Below, in pieces: positions 51,201-63,893 of a stretch of DNA of 64,000 nucleotides. The notes under the pieces were generated by a model. The model was not told the DNA's origin and ran no database searches. It saw only the letters and a list, made by a program, of their open reading frames with translations. The translations under genes were made by a program, and so were the position numbers. The stretch's first letter is position 1. Every line of letters begins with the position of its first letter. The stretch spans positions 698,268 to 762,267 of the forward strand of contig NW_002476365.1 of assembly GCF_000189635.1 (NCBI RefSeq), given 5' to 3'. This DNA comes from Tetrahymena thermophila SB210 (lineage: Eukaryota > Ciliophora > Oligohymenophorea > Hymenostomatida > Tetrahymenidae).

Positions 51201-51433
51201 TTTATGAGTTCTGTCCTTTCAAAGAAGGAAAAATTGGTATAGTATATATACCTTTGGATTAATTCTTATAAAAAACCAAAACTCAATCAATTTACAATAC
51301 TCTTCTAGCTCAAGTCATCTCATACGAGTAACATTTTATGTGTGCCTTAAAAAATGTAAATTATTTTAAGTGAAATTTATACTATCATATTTTCAAATTT
51401 ACAAATTCTTAAATCTATTAATCAATAAACAAA

Positions 51434-51476
<43 letters not shown>

Positions 51477-54400
51477 ATAGATTGAGGACAATTAAAATGT
51501 AGATAGAAACTGGTATTATAGCATAGATACTGATAAATAAGGAAATACTAAAATAGTATCCAAAAAGGAATTGTTTGCAGGATACAATTTGTTAAGAATT
51601 AAGCAGATGATGAATGACTTCGAAAATGAGTTGTCATTTGGAAAGAAGGAAGATATTAGTCAAAAATGGAAAATAAATGTGTAATCCTTCCTCGAAGTTA
51701 TAGTAAGCGGTTTATTCAATATTGCACAAGGAAGTAGTGTATATGATTGTGAAAGGTGTGGTGTTGATAGAGATAGTATATTCAGCTTATTCCATTATAT
51801 TTTAAGTAGTCCTCTTCTTAAAAAAGTCATTCATATCATTCTTTACCAAAATTTCTCAGACTCTGGCAATATTATGAAAGTTATTAAAGGAATTTATTTT
51901 GAATTTAATGAAATTGAGATTAATGATTTACCTCAAGAGTGCAAGCTTAGCGAATTAGACCAATATCTAGAGTATGGCTTAGACTAAATAATTAGAATAG
52001 GAAAGACTGAGTACTATATCCATAAGTTTATGCTTGTCATCCGCATTAATGTTTGTTTTATCAAAAATAATTTGAGCCTCATCTAAATAAATTAGAATAA
52101 AAAATCTAACAGTGGAGATTTAATTTTAAAAGAAATTCCAATTCTAAAAAATTACATTTAAGTTATCACAAATCAGTATGATTTTTATGAATAAATTTTT
52201 TCGCCTGAGTAGATTGTATCTTTTATTCTCAACAAGCTTGAAATAGACAATCATCTTCTTAGCATTTCCAAGAAGTTATCTAAGTAATTCTCTCAATCTC
52301 AAACTATCACCTTTAACATTAATTATGAATCTCTCTACCACATATTTAACAATGACTTTAACAAAGCAAAATAAATCAAAAATCCTATAAAAAAGATTGA
52401 ACAGTAAATTAATTCGTTTATTTATTTTTATTAATATTTTAATTTTCATGATGAATATTTACTTTTTGTTGTAAATTAGGTATGACAAGATTTGGAAAGG
52501 ATTAAATAATTTAAAGAGTTATCTGCTGGATTAATTGGAAAAAAATTTGTAGTAACAGCTAGATCAATAGTCTTACTAAGATCAATTCTTTATGATATTT
52601 TTAAATTTAATTTATTCCTATGAAACTAAGCAAATCATAAAAAAGAGATTGGTTTCAAATTACAGAAGTTATCCAATTTTAACGAAGATTGATAAAACAG
52701 AGAGTTTGAAGTAAAATAAATAGCTAGAAGCTGATAATTTTAATGAAAATGAAGATGAATTTGATGACATAGATATTGCTGAAGAATTAACTGATGCAAC
52801 AACTAACAAAAAAATAAGTGCATAACAAATTGTGTAATGTATTTCTTAAGTTAGGAGCTAGTTTTCTACTATCGACTCATTAAAAAATACATTTTTAATT
52901 TAGCTAAATTTAAATGACTTTTTGCTTCATGCGAAGAAAGGAGATTTGTAAATTAACAATTTAAAAAATAAATAACGAATTTTATTAATTTCAAAATTTT
53001 AATAATAGTTGCTTCATAGGATATTATTCTCACAACTCTAATTTAAATCAAAATGATTATCACTACATGATGTGCAAGATAGCTGAAAAAACTGATAAAA
53101 AATTTACTTTTGAAAGCTTTTTTGATTATAGAAGCAATTTGGAATTGCTTTAAGAAAATATCAAATTTGCACTTTTGAATTTCTAAACTTGGCCTAATCC
53201 ACAACTATTCAGCGGTTAGATATAAAATTATTGCATAATTGATAGCTCTCTCAAAATTTAGCTAATCAAAAGTAAAGCCATAAGTGATATCTGCTAATTT
53301 TTTATGTCAGAAGATATTTAAAGTAATTAAGATTTGCTTGAAGTAAGAATTTTTTTAAAATTAAATTAGATTTAATTAAGCTTTTTTAAAGTAATATTAG
53401 GGATACCTATACCGTGGTAGTGACAATTTAACACAAGATATCTCTTTAAATAGTCTCATTTAGCTTATGCCTTCTAACATAAGTTTTGTATTTGAAGCTC
53501 AACATGATCAAATGAATGATAATTAATTTGATTTATTGAATCTGTAGAAGCAGCAATCCTCTATTATTAGAAATCAATTTGATATGCTTGATAATCACAT
53601 TAAACAAGTTGTATTTAGATTTGATGAAAATTACAAATTTAAGAAGCCTATACTCACTCCAGATCAATTTGTAATATTATGTTCATTTAAAATAATTATA
53701 ATGATTTATTATTTATAAAGAGTTTTGCTTCTTCTGTAGACTCAAATCAGCGTATTTAGGAAGAATATAGCGATTTAATAGAATCTTTGAGGTCTTTATT
53801 CTCCGAATCGCTATTGAAAGAAAGTCAATAGTAAGAAATGTGCTTTGATTTCGACTATGATCCTGAATTAGAAAATATGAGAGCTATCAATATTGAGCTT
53901 ATTGAAATGAATATTTCCTTTATATGTGATAATATCTTTGATACTTTCAATTAAGTTATCAGCAATTTCACCTATTTCTCTCCAAAGTTTGTCAAATAAA
54001 TTTTGCTGCTCGCTTATCACAACAAAAATTCCAGATTAGAATTTTATAATGAGTCTGATATAATCCGCTATTTGATTGTCAAGCTAATAATTAAGCATAT
54101 TCATCGCATAGGATTACAGTTTAAGCCAATACCAGAGTAAAATAATGAAGAGCTATAACTAGCAACATATGAGGAAAATTCTAAAAGTTTTACCATAAAC
54201 GTCTTTATAGGAAAGAAGCTTGACCAGATAGTTGTTCCTTCAACTAATGACTTAAGCTACTATCTACTTAAGTAGCTAGTTATTTGCGAATTAAAATACA
54301 TTTTACAAAAAAAATACTTATCAAAAAATATCGAAAGTGAATCCAATAATTACTATTAAATCAACTAAGATTTAAAAGATTTCAATATTATTATATAAAA

Positions 54401-57400
54401 CGATTTGAAGAGTTTTTCAAGCCTCCACCAAGGAGAGTATCAGATTTTAGCTACTTAATTACTGACTTTATCGTTCTCAATAAGGAGCTTGGCTCTTATG
54501 TCTAAGCTGAAATTCATAGACTGCAGCTAATTCTAAATATTATTTAGTAATAAATAAAGCAGTTCTTTCTAAAAATTATAAAATAATAGCAATAATGAAA
54601 TATTAGTAAATTTTGGGTACGGATCTTTAAGTTTTACTACAGAATTCTTTGACATTATTCATATATTAACTGAAGATAACAATCAATACTTAAATGTATT
54701 ATTTTATGAAAATTGCAATATAGATGTTCAAAGTATGATAGAAGCTACTTCTTCTACTTAATTAATTATTAATTAATCCTACAACTAAAACCTGGGATAG
54801 GCATCAGACTTGAAATAAATAACTAATGAGTAGAATTATCAAGTAAAAATGATTGACTTAGCTGATTTCAATCAACTAACTGAATTTAATGTAGAATCAG
54901 CAGTCTAAGGTTAGTCAATTTAGTTAAAACTTAAATAAGATCTATCTCATTTATAAGGCTAGGGTGAGCACTTCCTTTATGTTGTTTATTTTAATAAATA
55001 AGCCATTTCATATAACTATCTTCTTAAGAGCTCAGATGAGTTATTATAGCAGCTTATTCAGTAGAGTAGTAGCAATAACTACAAAATAAATTAAGATTCC
55101 TTTGTTATAATCTAATAAAAATCTTTAATAGGTATAAATTAATCAATCTTTGACGGAATTCATTTATAGTTTAGCCAAGGTTAAGATGATATTTCTATCT
55201 CAAACTCTTCTTATGCACAAAGATATGCAGAAATACTCTTATATAAGAAAATTAGATTGATTAAAATAAATTAAGATTAAAAAACATCAAAAACTACATT
55301 TTTTACATTTGATATCAATTCAAGGTTTATAACTAATGATATGTTACTACTTACTATAAGAAATTCTCGCTCATAAACTCTTAACATTTAAAACAGTTGT
55401 CAAGCCACTATTATTACAAATAGCAATTTCCCCAAAGATACCCCAAAAGAAAGTAAATTTTCACCAAAAATTTTATTTATTTAAATTAAAAAATTTTAAA
55501 TAAAATATTTTCTAAATAGTCCAAATAAAGTACTCATCAACTTCTAAAATACTAATTGAAAAGACTCAGTTAAAAGGTTGTATTATAGAATAAAAAGAGT
55601 TCTAGTCATTCTAATCTAAAAAGGATAAATAAAAGAAAGAAAACTTAAAAGCAATTTCCCCTTTATTTAAAGTAAATAATTTAAAAAAAAAGAAAATAAT
55701 TTTAAAGACAAGTAATTTGTTTTAAAAATATTTAATAGATATTCAAACCAAAAACTGTAACCAGACTTATCGAATCAAATGAGGAAATTGAATTTATTGA
55801 GTCAGAAAAATAACTAAAAAAATACTAAGAAATTCAAAGATAAGTTTTTATGGAAGATGGAAGACAGTCTATGTATTCCAGAGCTGGTTAGACAAGAAAA
55901 GATGTTTTTCATTTCTATGATGGTTTTGGGAACATTATGTAACCAACTGAGCCATTAGAAAATTACCAAGTAGCTTTAATACAATAGTTTTTAAAATAAA
56001 TAATTTTAAATTTTATATTTACTAAACAAGGTTATATTTGTGCATATTCTTTTCTCGCAGATTAAGTTCAAGGGAAAATTGGCACAAGCTAAGGCTGAAA
56101 ACGAATTTTATTGTGAGTGGAGACCACTCATCAAAGGTTCGTATAGAATGTACATAAATGGAATTTACATTCCATAGTCAGAAGAAATGATAGGAATTAT
56201 AGCAAACACAATTGATGAAAACAATATAAAAATAGAAAGTTCTGATTAATAAATGATTTCTTATTACGATACGATGGAATGTTAAATTTACTACAAAGAT
56301 ATTTATGGAAATAATTATACTTAGTTTGATAAAACAGCATCAAACGATCCATTCCCTCTAGACATAAAATGCCAACCTAATAGCAAAAATTCAATCCATT
56401 TGATAGAGTTTACTTTTTCACAGGGTAATATTGATAAAGTTGGCAAGTAGAAAGTTACTTTGAAGTTCGATCCAAAAACTACATCAAATTTAAATGAACC
56501 TAATCCTTAAACTATTGTTTTCTATTTTGGAAAAAAAGAACTTCACTAATTCAGCCTAAACATTTAAGGTATGAATTTCGAAAAGAGAAAAAGACAGTTC
56601 CAAGAGGCTATATAAAAATTCAAGAAAAACTCGAGTGGCTAGAGTGTGAGAATAAATAGAGACAAATTTGCAGAAGAACTGTTAACTAATTTTGAAAACT
56701 TCGATCTTAAAAATGGGCTCTACATAAACTTTAAGGACGAAAAAGGTATCGATGCTGGTGGTTTAAGAAGAGAGTTTTACGAATTAGTTGGAAAGATGAT
56801 GAAAGATAGTACATACTAATTCTTTGAATTATCAAATAACCAAAACACAGAAAAATATTATTTCCACAAAAATTGCCTAAAAATGAAATAATCTGTTTAG
56901 TATTTCAAGATATTTGGTAAATTCATTGCCCATACAATCCTTTATGAAGTAACTAACTTATTTATTGTTTTATAAAAAACTAAACAAAAATAAAAAAAAT
57001 TTCTTCTAAATTTAATGTTGGACAATATTTTTTTTTATAAAATAGGCTCTGCTAGGTATTGAGTTTTGTGAACCTCTTTATAAACTTATTACTAAATAAG
57101 AAATAAAATTTGAAGATTTAAAGCATGTATTAGACTCATAAACATATAATAACTACAAATTACTTAAAGTAAAGCAAAAATTCTTTTATTTTTCAAATAA
57201 TTTTAACACTTTTCTAAATAATTTCTCAGCATAAAAATATTTAAATCTCGATTTATTAAATTTTTTATCCTTAAGATTAATTTTTTGTATTTAATTTAAT
57301 AATTTAATTTATGAAAAAATTATTTTATTAATTTCATGATTAACTAATTTACAAAAGGAATTAGATGCTGAAAGCCTAGAGGATATGTGTTTGTTCTTTA

Positions 57401-58020
57401 CTTTTACAAATAAAGGTAAGGTGATAGAGTTAATTCCTAATGGAGGGTCTACATAGGTTAACAAATAAAATTTGGATTAGTATCTTTAGGAAACTTCATA
57501 ATATTTCCTTTAGAAACGCTTCTAAAATGCAATAACTCACTTATAAGAAGGATTTGAGTCAGTTTTCCCCTCTGATTTACTTTTCAAGTTTATTCATCCA
57601 AATGAGTTGTCAATTTATACTTGTGGTTTAAAGGAAATTAATGGAGAGTTTTTACAAAAATTATCTACTTTTAGTGGAGGAAATTCAATTTTATAAAATT
57701 ACTATTATAGATATCTTTCAGAATCTTCTACTGAAATGCTTCAAAATTTCTTGAAATTTATAACTGGTAATTCTAATTTTCATTTGATTTTGTTATATCA
57801 TATATATTTTTCTTAAAAAGGTTCTGGAAGTATACCTTTTGACTATTCAAATTTCAAACTAGTTATTGATTTTGTCTCTAGTATGAATATTAATAAGTTA
57901 CCACTATCGCATACATGCTTTAGATCAATAGAAGTACCTTATTACAAAAGCTATGAACAAATGAAGGCTAAATTTGATTTAGCCTTTACCCTTGGTAGTG
58001 AAGGATTTGCTTTTGGATGA
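42287..58020 (+). CDS. Giant HECT-type E3 ubiquitin ligase, N-terminal acylation motif
   Basis: One spliced gene of 15.7 kb and roughly 4,700 residues. It starts MGNCMKSKGQDHISDPEK, with Gly2 and Cys4 positioned for N-myristoylation and palmitoylation. It runs through an intron from about 42429 and several short introns, then a long largely uninterrupted stretch from about 44.2 to 50.8 kb. The end is a full HECT domain. The N-lobe has DEKGIDAGGLRREFYEL (near 56740), then YFHKNCLKMKQ and YFKIFGKFIAHTILYE. After introns, LGIEFCEPLYKLI and IELIPNGGS follow. The C-lobe has GSGSIPFDYSNFKLVIDF and LPLSHTCFRSIEVPYY, whose Cys (codon 57916-57918) is the predicted ubiquitin-accepting residue. The end is GSEGFAFG and TGA 58018. 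The middle is low-complexity and helical, with one YDCERCGVDR motif near 51745. Only the main landmarks were phased, not every intron. Confidence 0.9.
51427..51480 (+). repeat. (AAAT)n microsatellite in a HECT intron
   Basis: About 12 near-perfect AAAT units form the 3' half of a HECT intron (from about 51357). The acceptor AATAG lies directly at its end, followed by the exon reading IEDNQNVDRNWYY. Confidence 0.85.
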
Positions 58021-58402
58021 AAAACACTAATTTAACTATTAATCAAGTTAAACTATTTTTATTTTCATTTATTAATCGTGATAAAAATATTTATTCATAA
58101 AAATTAAAATCTATTTGAAAATCTTTTTTAATATTTAAGATAAAAATAATAAATTTAAATGCAATTAATTTAATATTATTCTTTCTTTAATTAGAGAAAA
58201 AATGTTTGTGAGAATATTTATTTATTTCAATTTAATGATCTTGTAAATTTAATTTAGAAGATTTGAATGCATTTTAACATAATCATTTTATTAATTGGTT
58301 TTTATTCTCTTTATATATTATTTATTTTACGATTTTTGATTTACATATTATTTAAAAACCTGTAAAACAGTTCAAAAACTTTTAATTGAAAATGTTAACG
58401 AA
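58021..58402. other. Intergenic between HECT gene and tRNA-Tyr
   Basis: AT-rich 3' flank of the HECT gene and 5' flank of the tRNA. Nothing else is visible. Confidence 0.4.
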
Positions 58403-58486
58403 CCGAACTTAGCTCAGTTGGAAGAGCATCGGACTGTAAAGTTTGTAGTCATCCGGTGGTCCCCGGTTCGAACCCGGGAGTTCGGA
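58403..58486 (+). tRNA. tRNA-Tyr(GUA): tRNA-Tyr(GUA) with 11-base intron
   Basis: The acceptor stem CCGAACT pairs with AGTTCGG, discriminator A. The D-arm GCTC/GAGC and T-arm CCCGGTTCGAACCCGGG are perfect. The anticodon arm TCGGA/TCCGG encloses CTGTAA plus an 11-base insert (AGTTTGTAGTC) at the canonical position after base 37, so the anticodon is GUA (Tyr). Total length is 84 (73 + 11). A T-rich terminator follows at once. Introns in tRNA-Tyr are common in eukaryotes. Confidence 0.95.
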
Positions 58487-58968
58487 TTTTTTTTTCTTTT
58501 TTTTATAAAATAAAAAAGAAAATATTAACATTAAATTACATCTTTAAAAAAAATTTAAATGTGAAAAAAAAAAAGCAAAATAATATTTTAAAAATTAAAT
58601 TAAAAAAATAAAAAATAATTTATAAATATTTTTATAGATTGATTTGATTACTTATTATTTTAGTGGATATTTTGAGATAAATTGGAAAATATTAATTTAT
58701 TAATAGATATATAGATAGATAGATATCTGATGAATCATCATCAATTATCAATAATCAATAATTAAAATGCATTTATAAATATAGAAGAGTATCTATTTAT
58801 TACTTTTATAAAAACTAATTAATTATAAGATCTAGTTTTATAATTAATTGTAAACAATCAAAAATACTAAAATTAATTGTTGTTTGTTTTTATAGTAGCT
58901 AGCTATTGATTTCGTTTGTTCATTAAATAACTTTAGCAATAGATTTAGAATTATATATACCTGTAAAA
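58487..58968. other. Intergenic, promoter of VPS18
   Basis: AT-rich, with a short (GATA)n run (near 58705) and ATCA/ATAA-rich simple sequence around 58735-58765. No gene. Confidence 0.45.
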
Positions 58969-61900
58969 ATGTCTTAATTAAAGGAAGGATATGTGGAGGA
59001 AAGCGTAATATTTCTATCATAAACTTTTTAACTAATTAATGATTTTGTTTTAATTAATTTGTAAAATATAAAGATTGATGAATTCGGCTTCCAAGATAAA
59101 ATTTATAATTCCTAAGAAATATTTTAGCGCCTAAAGCAATATGACCCATTAGGCATTCCCTTAGATTCTGAAAAAATTAAATTATTTGCAGTTAGCACTC
59201 ATCAGATAGTAATTGTTACAGATTAGAATAAAGTTTATCGCTTGAGAGAAGAACTTGATGAGAAATTTATAAATTATCCTGTGCCTGAAAAAAAAGTTGA
59301 TAATCCAAATAAAGAATTCAAAGAAAAAATTAAAGATATGGGCAAACAAATTTTATTCTTAGGTGCCTAAGGTCCAAAAGTTTCTATTGATAGAATTTTC
59401 CTTGATCCAAATGGTATTATTCTTATTTTTAATATCTTTTGAACTAAACCATTAGGATATATATATGAATTTGATGTTTAAAGCTATTTATATATCAACA
59501 AGATTAGCAAAATAAATCTTGATTTTTATAATGGAAAATGCATTGAATATCTTACTTAATGCATTTAATTATTAGGTTATCACTGTATTTTGACTTGTGA
59601 CTCTGGTTGTAGCTTTTATCTAAATTATGATCACAATAAAATAAAATTTCTCAAAAATTTGAAGGGTACCGAATTCGTTATTAAAAGTGTTGGATGGGAC
59701 GAAACTTGCAATAACACTACAACAAAGGTAAATTTAGAAAAATTCTTAAGATATATTTTTATAAAAGCATTATCAATATCAAACAGAATATACTTTTTGG
59801 AACATAAGAAGGTATGCTCTATATTTATAAAATAGAAATAGGGAAAAATAACGAAATAATAGATTGTAATCCTGAAAAAACACTTGCTCTTAAAGGAGGA
59901 AGATCTGTCCTTTAAATTAATTATCTTAGATTAGGTTCTGAAGAAAATCCTAGGATTGTAATATTAGTATCAACAAGCACTTCAATATTTACCTTTCATG
60001 GCACAGAATTTAATTTGATGTTCTAAAAATTCAGAACAATAGAAAGTTAAGAATAAGCTGAGCTTAAATTCCCAAATATCACACTTACTTCTGTAATGAG
60101 TGTTTGTTATACTTAAAAGGAAGATACTGGAAAAAAAGAACCTCATTCCTTTATATGGACAAACGGTGTAGCTCTACAAGTTTTTGATGTAAGAATTAAT
60201 ATTAATAAATTTTTTAAATAATAATTTAAAATTGCTATTTTAAAAAACAATCAATAATTAGGATTCTAATTTTAAATAAAGTGTTTGTTTTAGCATATAG
60301 TCTAAATAAAAATTCTTTTAATTTTTAATCATTTTATATTTATAGACTAAAAAAAATTAAAATTATATTTTTAAAAACGTGTTATTTAAAATTATGAGTT
60401 CTCTGTATTTAATAAATTGAAAGTCTTTAAGATAAAAATATTAAAATAAATATTACTTTATTAAATTAGATTCCTTAAGATGCTTCTTCTTTATAAGAAA
60501 CAAAATATTATAAATATGCAAAAAATTCTGATGAGCATTCATAAGATGAGTATAAAGTTAAAGAAATGCCCATAGATATATTTTTAAGTGAATTTCACTA
60601 CTTTCTCTTACATTCTGATTAGCTTACAATACTTTCTAGGATAAACGAAAAAATAGTTTAAAAGTTTGATCTAAAGTTTATGGGAATAGTCTATGGTATG
60701 AGCTTTGATTATTCTAGCTAGTCTTTATGGATATACTCTTCTAAGTAAATATTTAAGCTTAGCATCAGGAATGAAGGAACAGTAAACTTTTTATTTTATT
60801 ACCAAGCTTTTTAAACTAAGCTATAATTAAATAATAATATTAAGGACGCTTGGAGATTACTGCTAGAAAAAAAGATGATAAAATAAGCTTATGAAATAAG
60901 CATGAGAAACGGTTAAGATGCTACTGAATATGTATATTTTTAAAGCTACAAAATTTTATTAAAAGATTCATCATAACATTTTAGTTAGGAGGACTTTATG
61001 CTGATTCCCTTTTAGAAGCTAAGAAGTATCAGGAAGCTGCAAATTAGTATTTTTAAACTTCAAGAAGTTTTGAAGAGATTACATTAAAATTCTTAAATTT
61101 GCAGGTAAAAGGAGATATGGATTCTGTAGATGGATTAGAAGGTTGATATTAATTTAAACTAATTAATTTTTCTAGTTTTTTATAATTAAAATAGTTTATT
61201 TAATGCTGTGGCTAAGTAATTTAAGTCCTGAGGCAAAAGTTTAAAGGATTATGATAATTAATTGGTTGATTGAGCTTAAAGTTAGCCGTTACAATTATTT
61301 TATCTAGCAAGTAACAAGTAAAATATTTTTTATTTTTATTTTTTAAGATACTAAATGAAAAATAAATATCAATAGAGTATAAAATTCATCGCCCAAAGGA
61401 TTAGCATGGAACTGAATGGGTTAAATATCAAGATTACAAAAAATGGGAAAGATCTTTAAATTTTTAAGATTAAAATATTGAATAGTTCTTAGAGTAATAT
61501 TGTGATGATATTCCTGAGGAGTCTATTTATCAGATTATGCAAAGTCATGGAAGGCTTAAAGAATGCATTTAATTTGCCAAACAAAGAAAATCATATGAAA
61601 TGATTGTTTAGCATTATATAAATGAAGAATAATTTGATAATGTTATAGAAGTATTCAAAGGTATTAATAAGCCTAAAAAGTTAGCATAACTTTTGTAAAA
61701 GGTACATTAGAATTTTGCATTTTGTTAAAAAGTTTTTAATTAATAAAATTAATTAATAATTAGTATTGCCATATTCTATTACAGAAATATGCTCCTGAAA
61801 CAATTGATTTAATGAAGAAATCTATTGAATTTCTCAGAAAGTATAAGTTCAGAACTGAAAAACTAGTTATAGGCATCATGAACGTTCCTGAAAAGCATAA

Positions 61901-63283
61901 AAAGGATGCAATTAGTTTTGTTTAGTTGCTAGTTGATAATAACTTTAAAGAAAAAACAATACATAATCTTTATATTTATCTGTTATGTGATAAAAACTAT
62001 AAATCAGAGCTAAATAAACATCTGACTTAGTAATAAAAAAAGATTATGAATGAAGAGAAAATAAATTTCGATATCGATTTTGCATTGAGACTTACATCCT
62101 AGAAAATGCTCAGAAATGCTCAAATTCAAATTTACGGGTAAATGATATTCAAAAGCTATCATTTTTAATGCAATATTTTTTAATTACCAAAAATTTTTGA
62201 TCTATTTATATTTTTTAACTTAAGGTTTAAAAATATTTTTCTTTTTTTCAAATAGAATGATGGATTTGTATTAAGAAGCAATTGATTTGGCTTTAAATCA
62301 AGAACTAATTGAAGCAGCTATTAGCTTTGCTAGAAAGCCTTACTTTAAAGAAGAAAAGAAGAAGAAAATGTGGCTAAAGATAGCCAAGCATCTTTTGAAC
62401 AAAGGTGGTAACAATGTGTAAGAAGTAATTAAAATGATAAATGACGAATAATAATTTATTAAAATTGAGGATCTTCTATCTTAATTTAGTGAAAATGTTA
62501 AAATTGAGCATTTTAAAGATTAAATCTGCAATTGCTTATAAAATTATAATACAGAAATTAAAGAGTTAAAATAGATCATTAAATAGTATTCAGACTCAGC
62601 TGACAAATTACAAATAGATTTGAAGTTGATCAAAAACAGGTATGTTGAAATGAATCAAAATGTAACTTGCATGGAATGTGTGCAAAGTCTCTTTAACGAG
62701 TCCTTTTATATATTTCCTTGTATGCATGGATTCCATAAAGTAAAAATAAATAAATTATACCTTTATGTTTTTTATTAAATATAGTTTTTTAATAAAATAA
62801 TTTATTTTTATCAAATAAAAGGCTTGCTTGATATAAAGAATGAAAAAAGATAACATAGATTAAGGCAAAATAAATTAAATAGAATAATTGAATTAGGAAA
62901 TTGAGATTTTATAATAGAAGCAGCTCAAAATAGAAGTTAGGAAGAGTAAATTTAAATAATAATAAAAAATATTAAATTAATTATTTATTAGGATAATCAG
63001 GTAGTGGATTCTTTAACAACATAAACCAAATTTTTTCAGCTGCAAGAGGAGGATCTGAAGAAATTGAAATTAATTAACAACAAATGAGTCTAAATGAAGA
63101 GAGGGAGCTTTAAGAATAAAAAGTAAACTAATTTAACATTTTAAATTTTATTAATTTCTTTTTTAGTAAAAAATAGATTAACTGTTAGCTAATGAATGCA
63201 TTTTCTGTGGGCCAGGAGTAGTTGATAATATATTTATGATATACGAAAAGGATAAAGATCCAAAAACATCATGGGAATTTTGA
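58969..63283 (+). CDS. VPS18: VPS18, core HOPS/CORVET subunit with C-terminal RING
   Basis: A multi-exon gene. MSQLKEGYVEES (58969-59004) is spliced over a 69-base intron to IDEFGFQDKIYNSQ. The N-terminal propeller has KVSIDRIFLDPNGIILI, KSVGWDETCNNTT and a following exon with MLYIYKIEIG, the VPS18 pattern (GWD...LLGTxxGxIYE). The middle has PIDIFLSEFHYFLLHSDQLT, then DAWRLLLEKKMIKQAYEI, and EAKKYQEAANQYFQTSRSFE, all typical of the VPS18 clathrin-repeat region. The RING is CMECVQSLFNESFYIFPCMH then GFHKACL, split by an intron. A final exon has LLANECIFCGPGVVDNIFM, the second CxxC of the VPS18 RING. VPS18 tethers membranes at late endosomes and lysosomes or vacuoles. Exon borders in the middle were not all fixed. 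TGA 63281 lies about 610 bp from the telomere. Confidence 0.93.
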
Positions 63284-63893
63284 TTTATTTTAATTAAAAT
63301 ATAAATTTTAAAATTAAAATGTAAAATAAATATTTTTATATTTTAAGTTATTCCTAAATATTTCAATAATAAAATTAAAATTTCACTCAAATAAAAAGAT
63401 TAAATAAATAATTAAATTTAAATTTAAAAAAATACTACTTATTTATTAATTCAAACAATATTTTGAAAAGGGACCCAACACACCTATAATAAAAAAATTG
63501 CAAATTTAAATAATCAAATATAAAATAAATAATATTAATTAACATTTTCATGAAAAAAGTAAATATTTCTTAAGTTTGATTTGTTTTTTTTAATTTAGAT
63601 TTAATTAAACTTGAAAAATCATTAAAAATTTTTTAAATTTCAAATATTATTTTTAAATTGTACATTCTATTTAAATTATTCAATTAATTACTTACATTTG
63701 ACTATTAATGTGACAGTTTTATTTTGAATTTATTCTAACATACAGAGCATTCTAGTTGATTATGGATGATTGATAAAAATTTTCTTTTACAAAAATTGGC
63801 TTTATTGACAAAAAAAATACTATTTTAAGAAATTAGGAACTCATTAGATTAAAAAAATGGAGTTAATTAAATTTTTTCTTTTTTGTTAATAAG
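63284..63893. other. Subtelomeric spacer
   Basis: About 610 bases of AT-rich, non-coding DNA between the VPS18 stop and the first telomere repeat. I see no degenerate telomere-like or subtelomeric repeat family here. Confidence 0.6.

Noticed and set aside
51427-51480. Functional tandem-repeat protein region
   Set aside because: The (AAAT)n run ends in a splice acceptor and lies inside an intron, so it is a microsatellite.
59590-59835. 81-residue stand-alone frame
   Set aside because: It is part of a VPS18 exon (GWDETCNN region) running into the following intron, not a separate gene.
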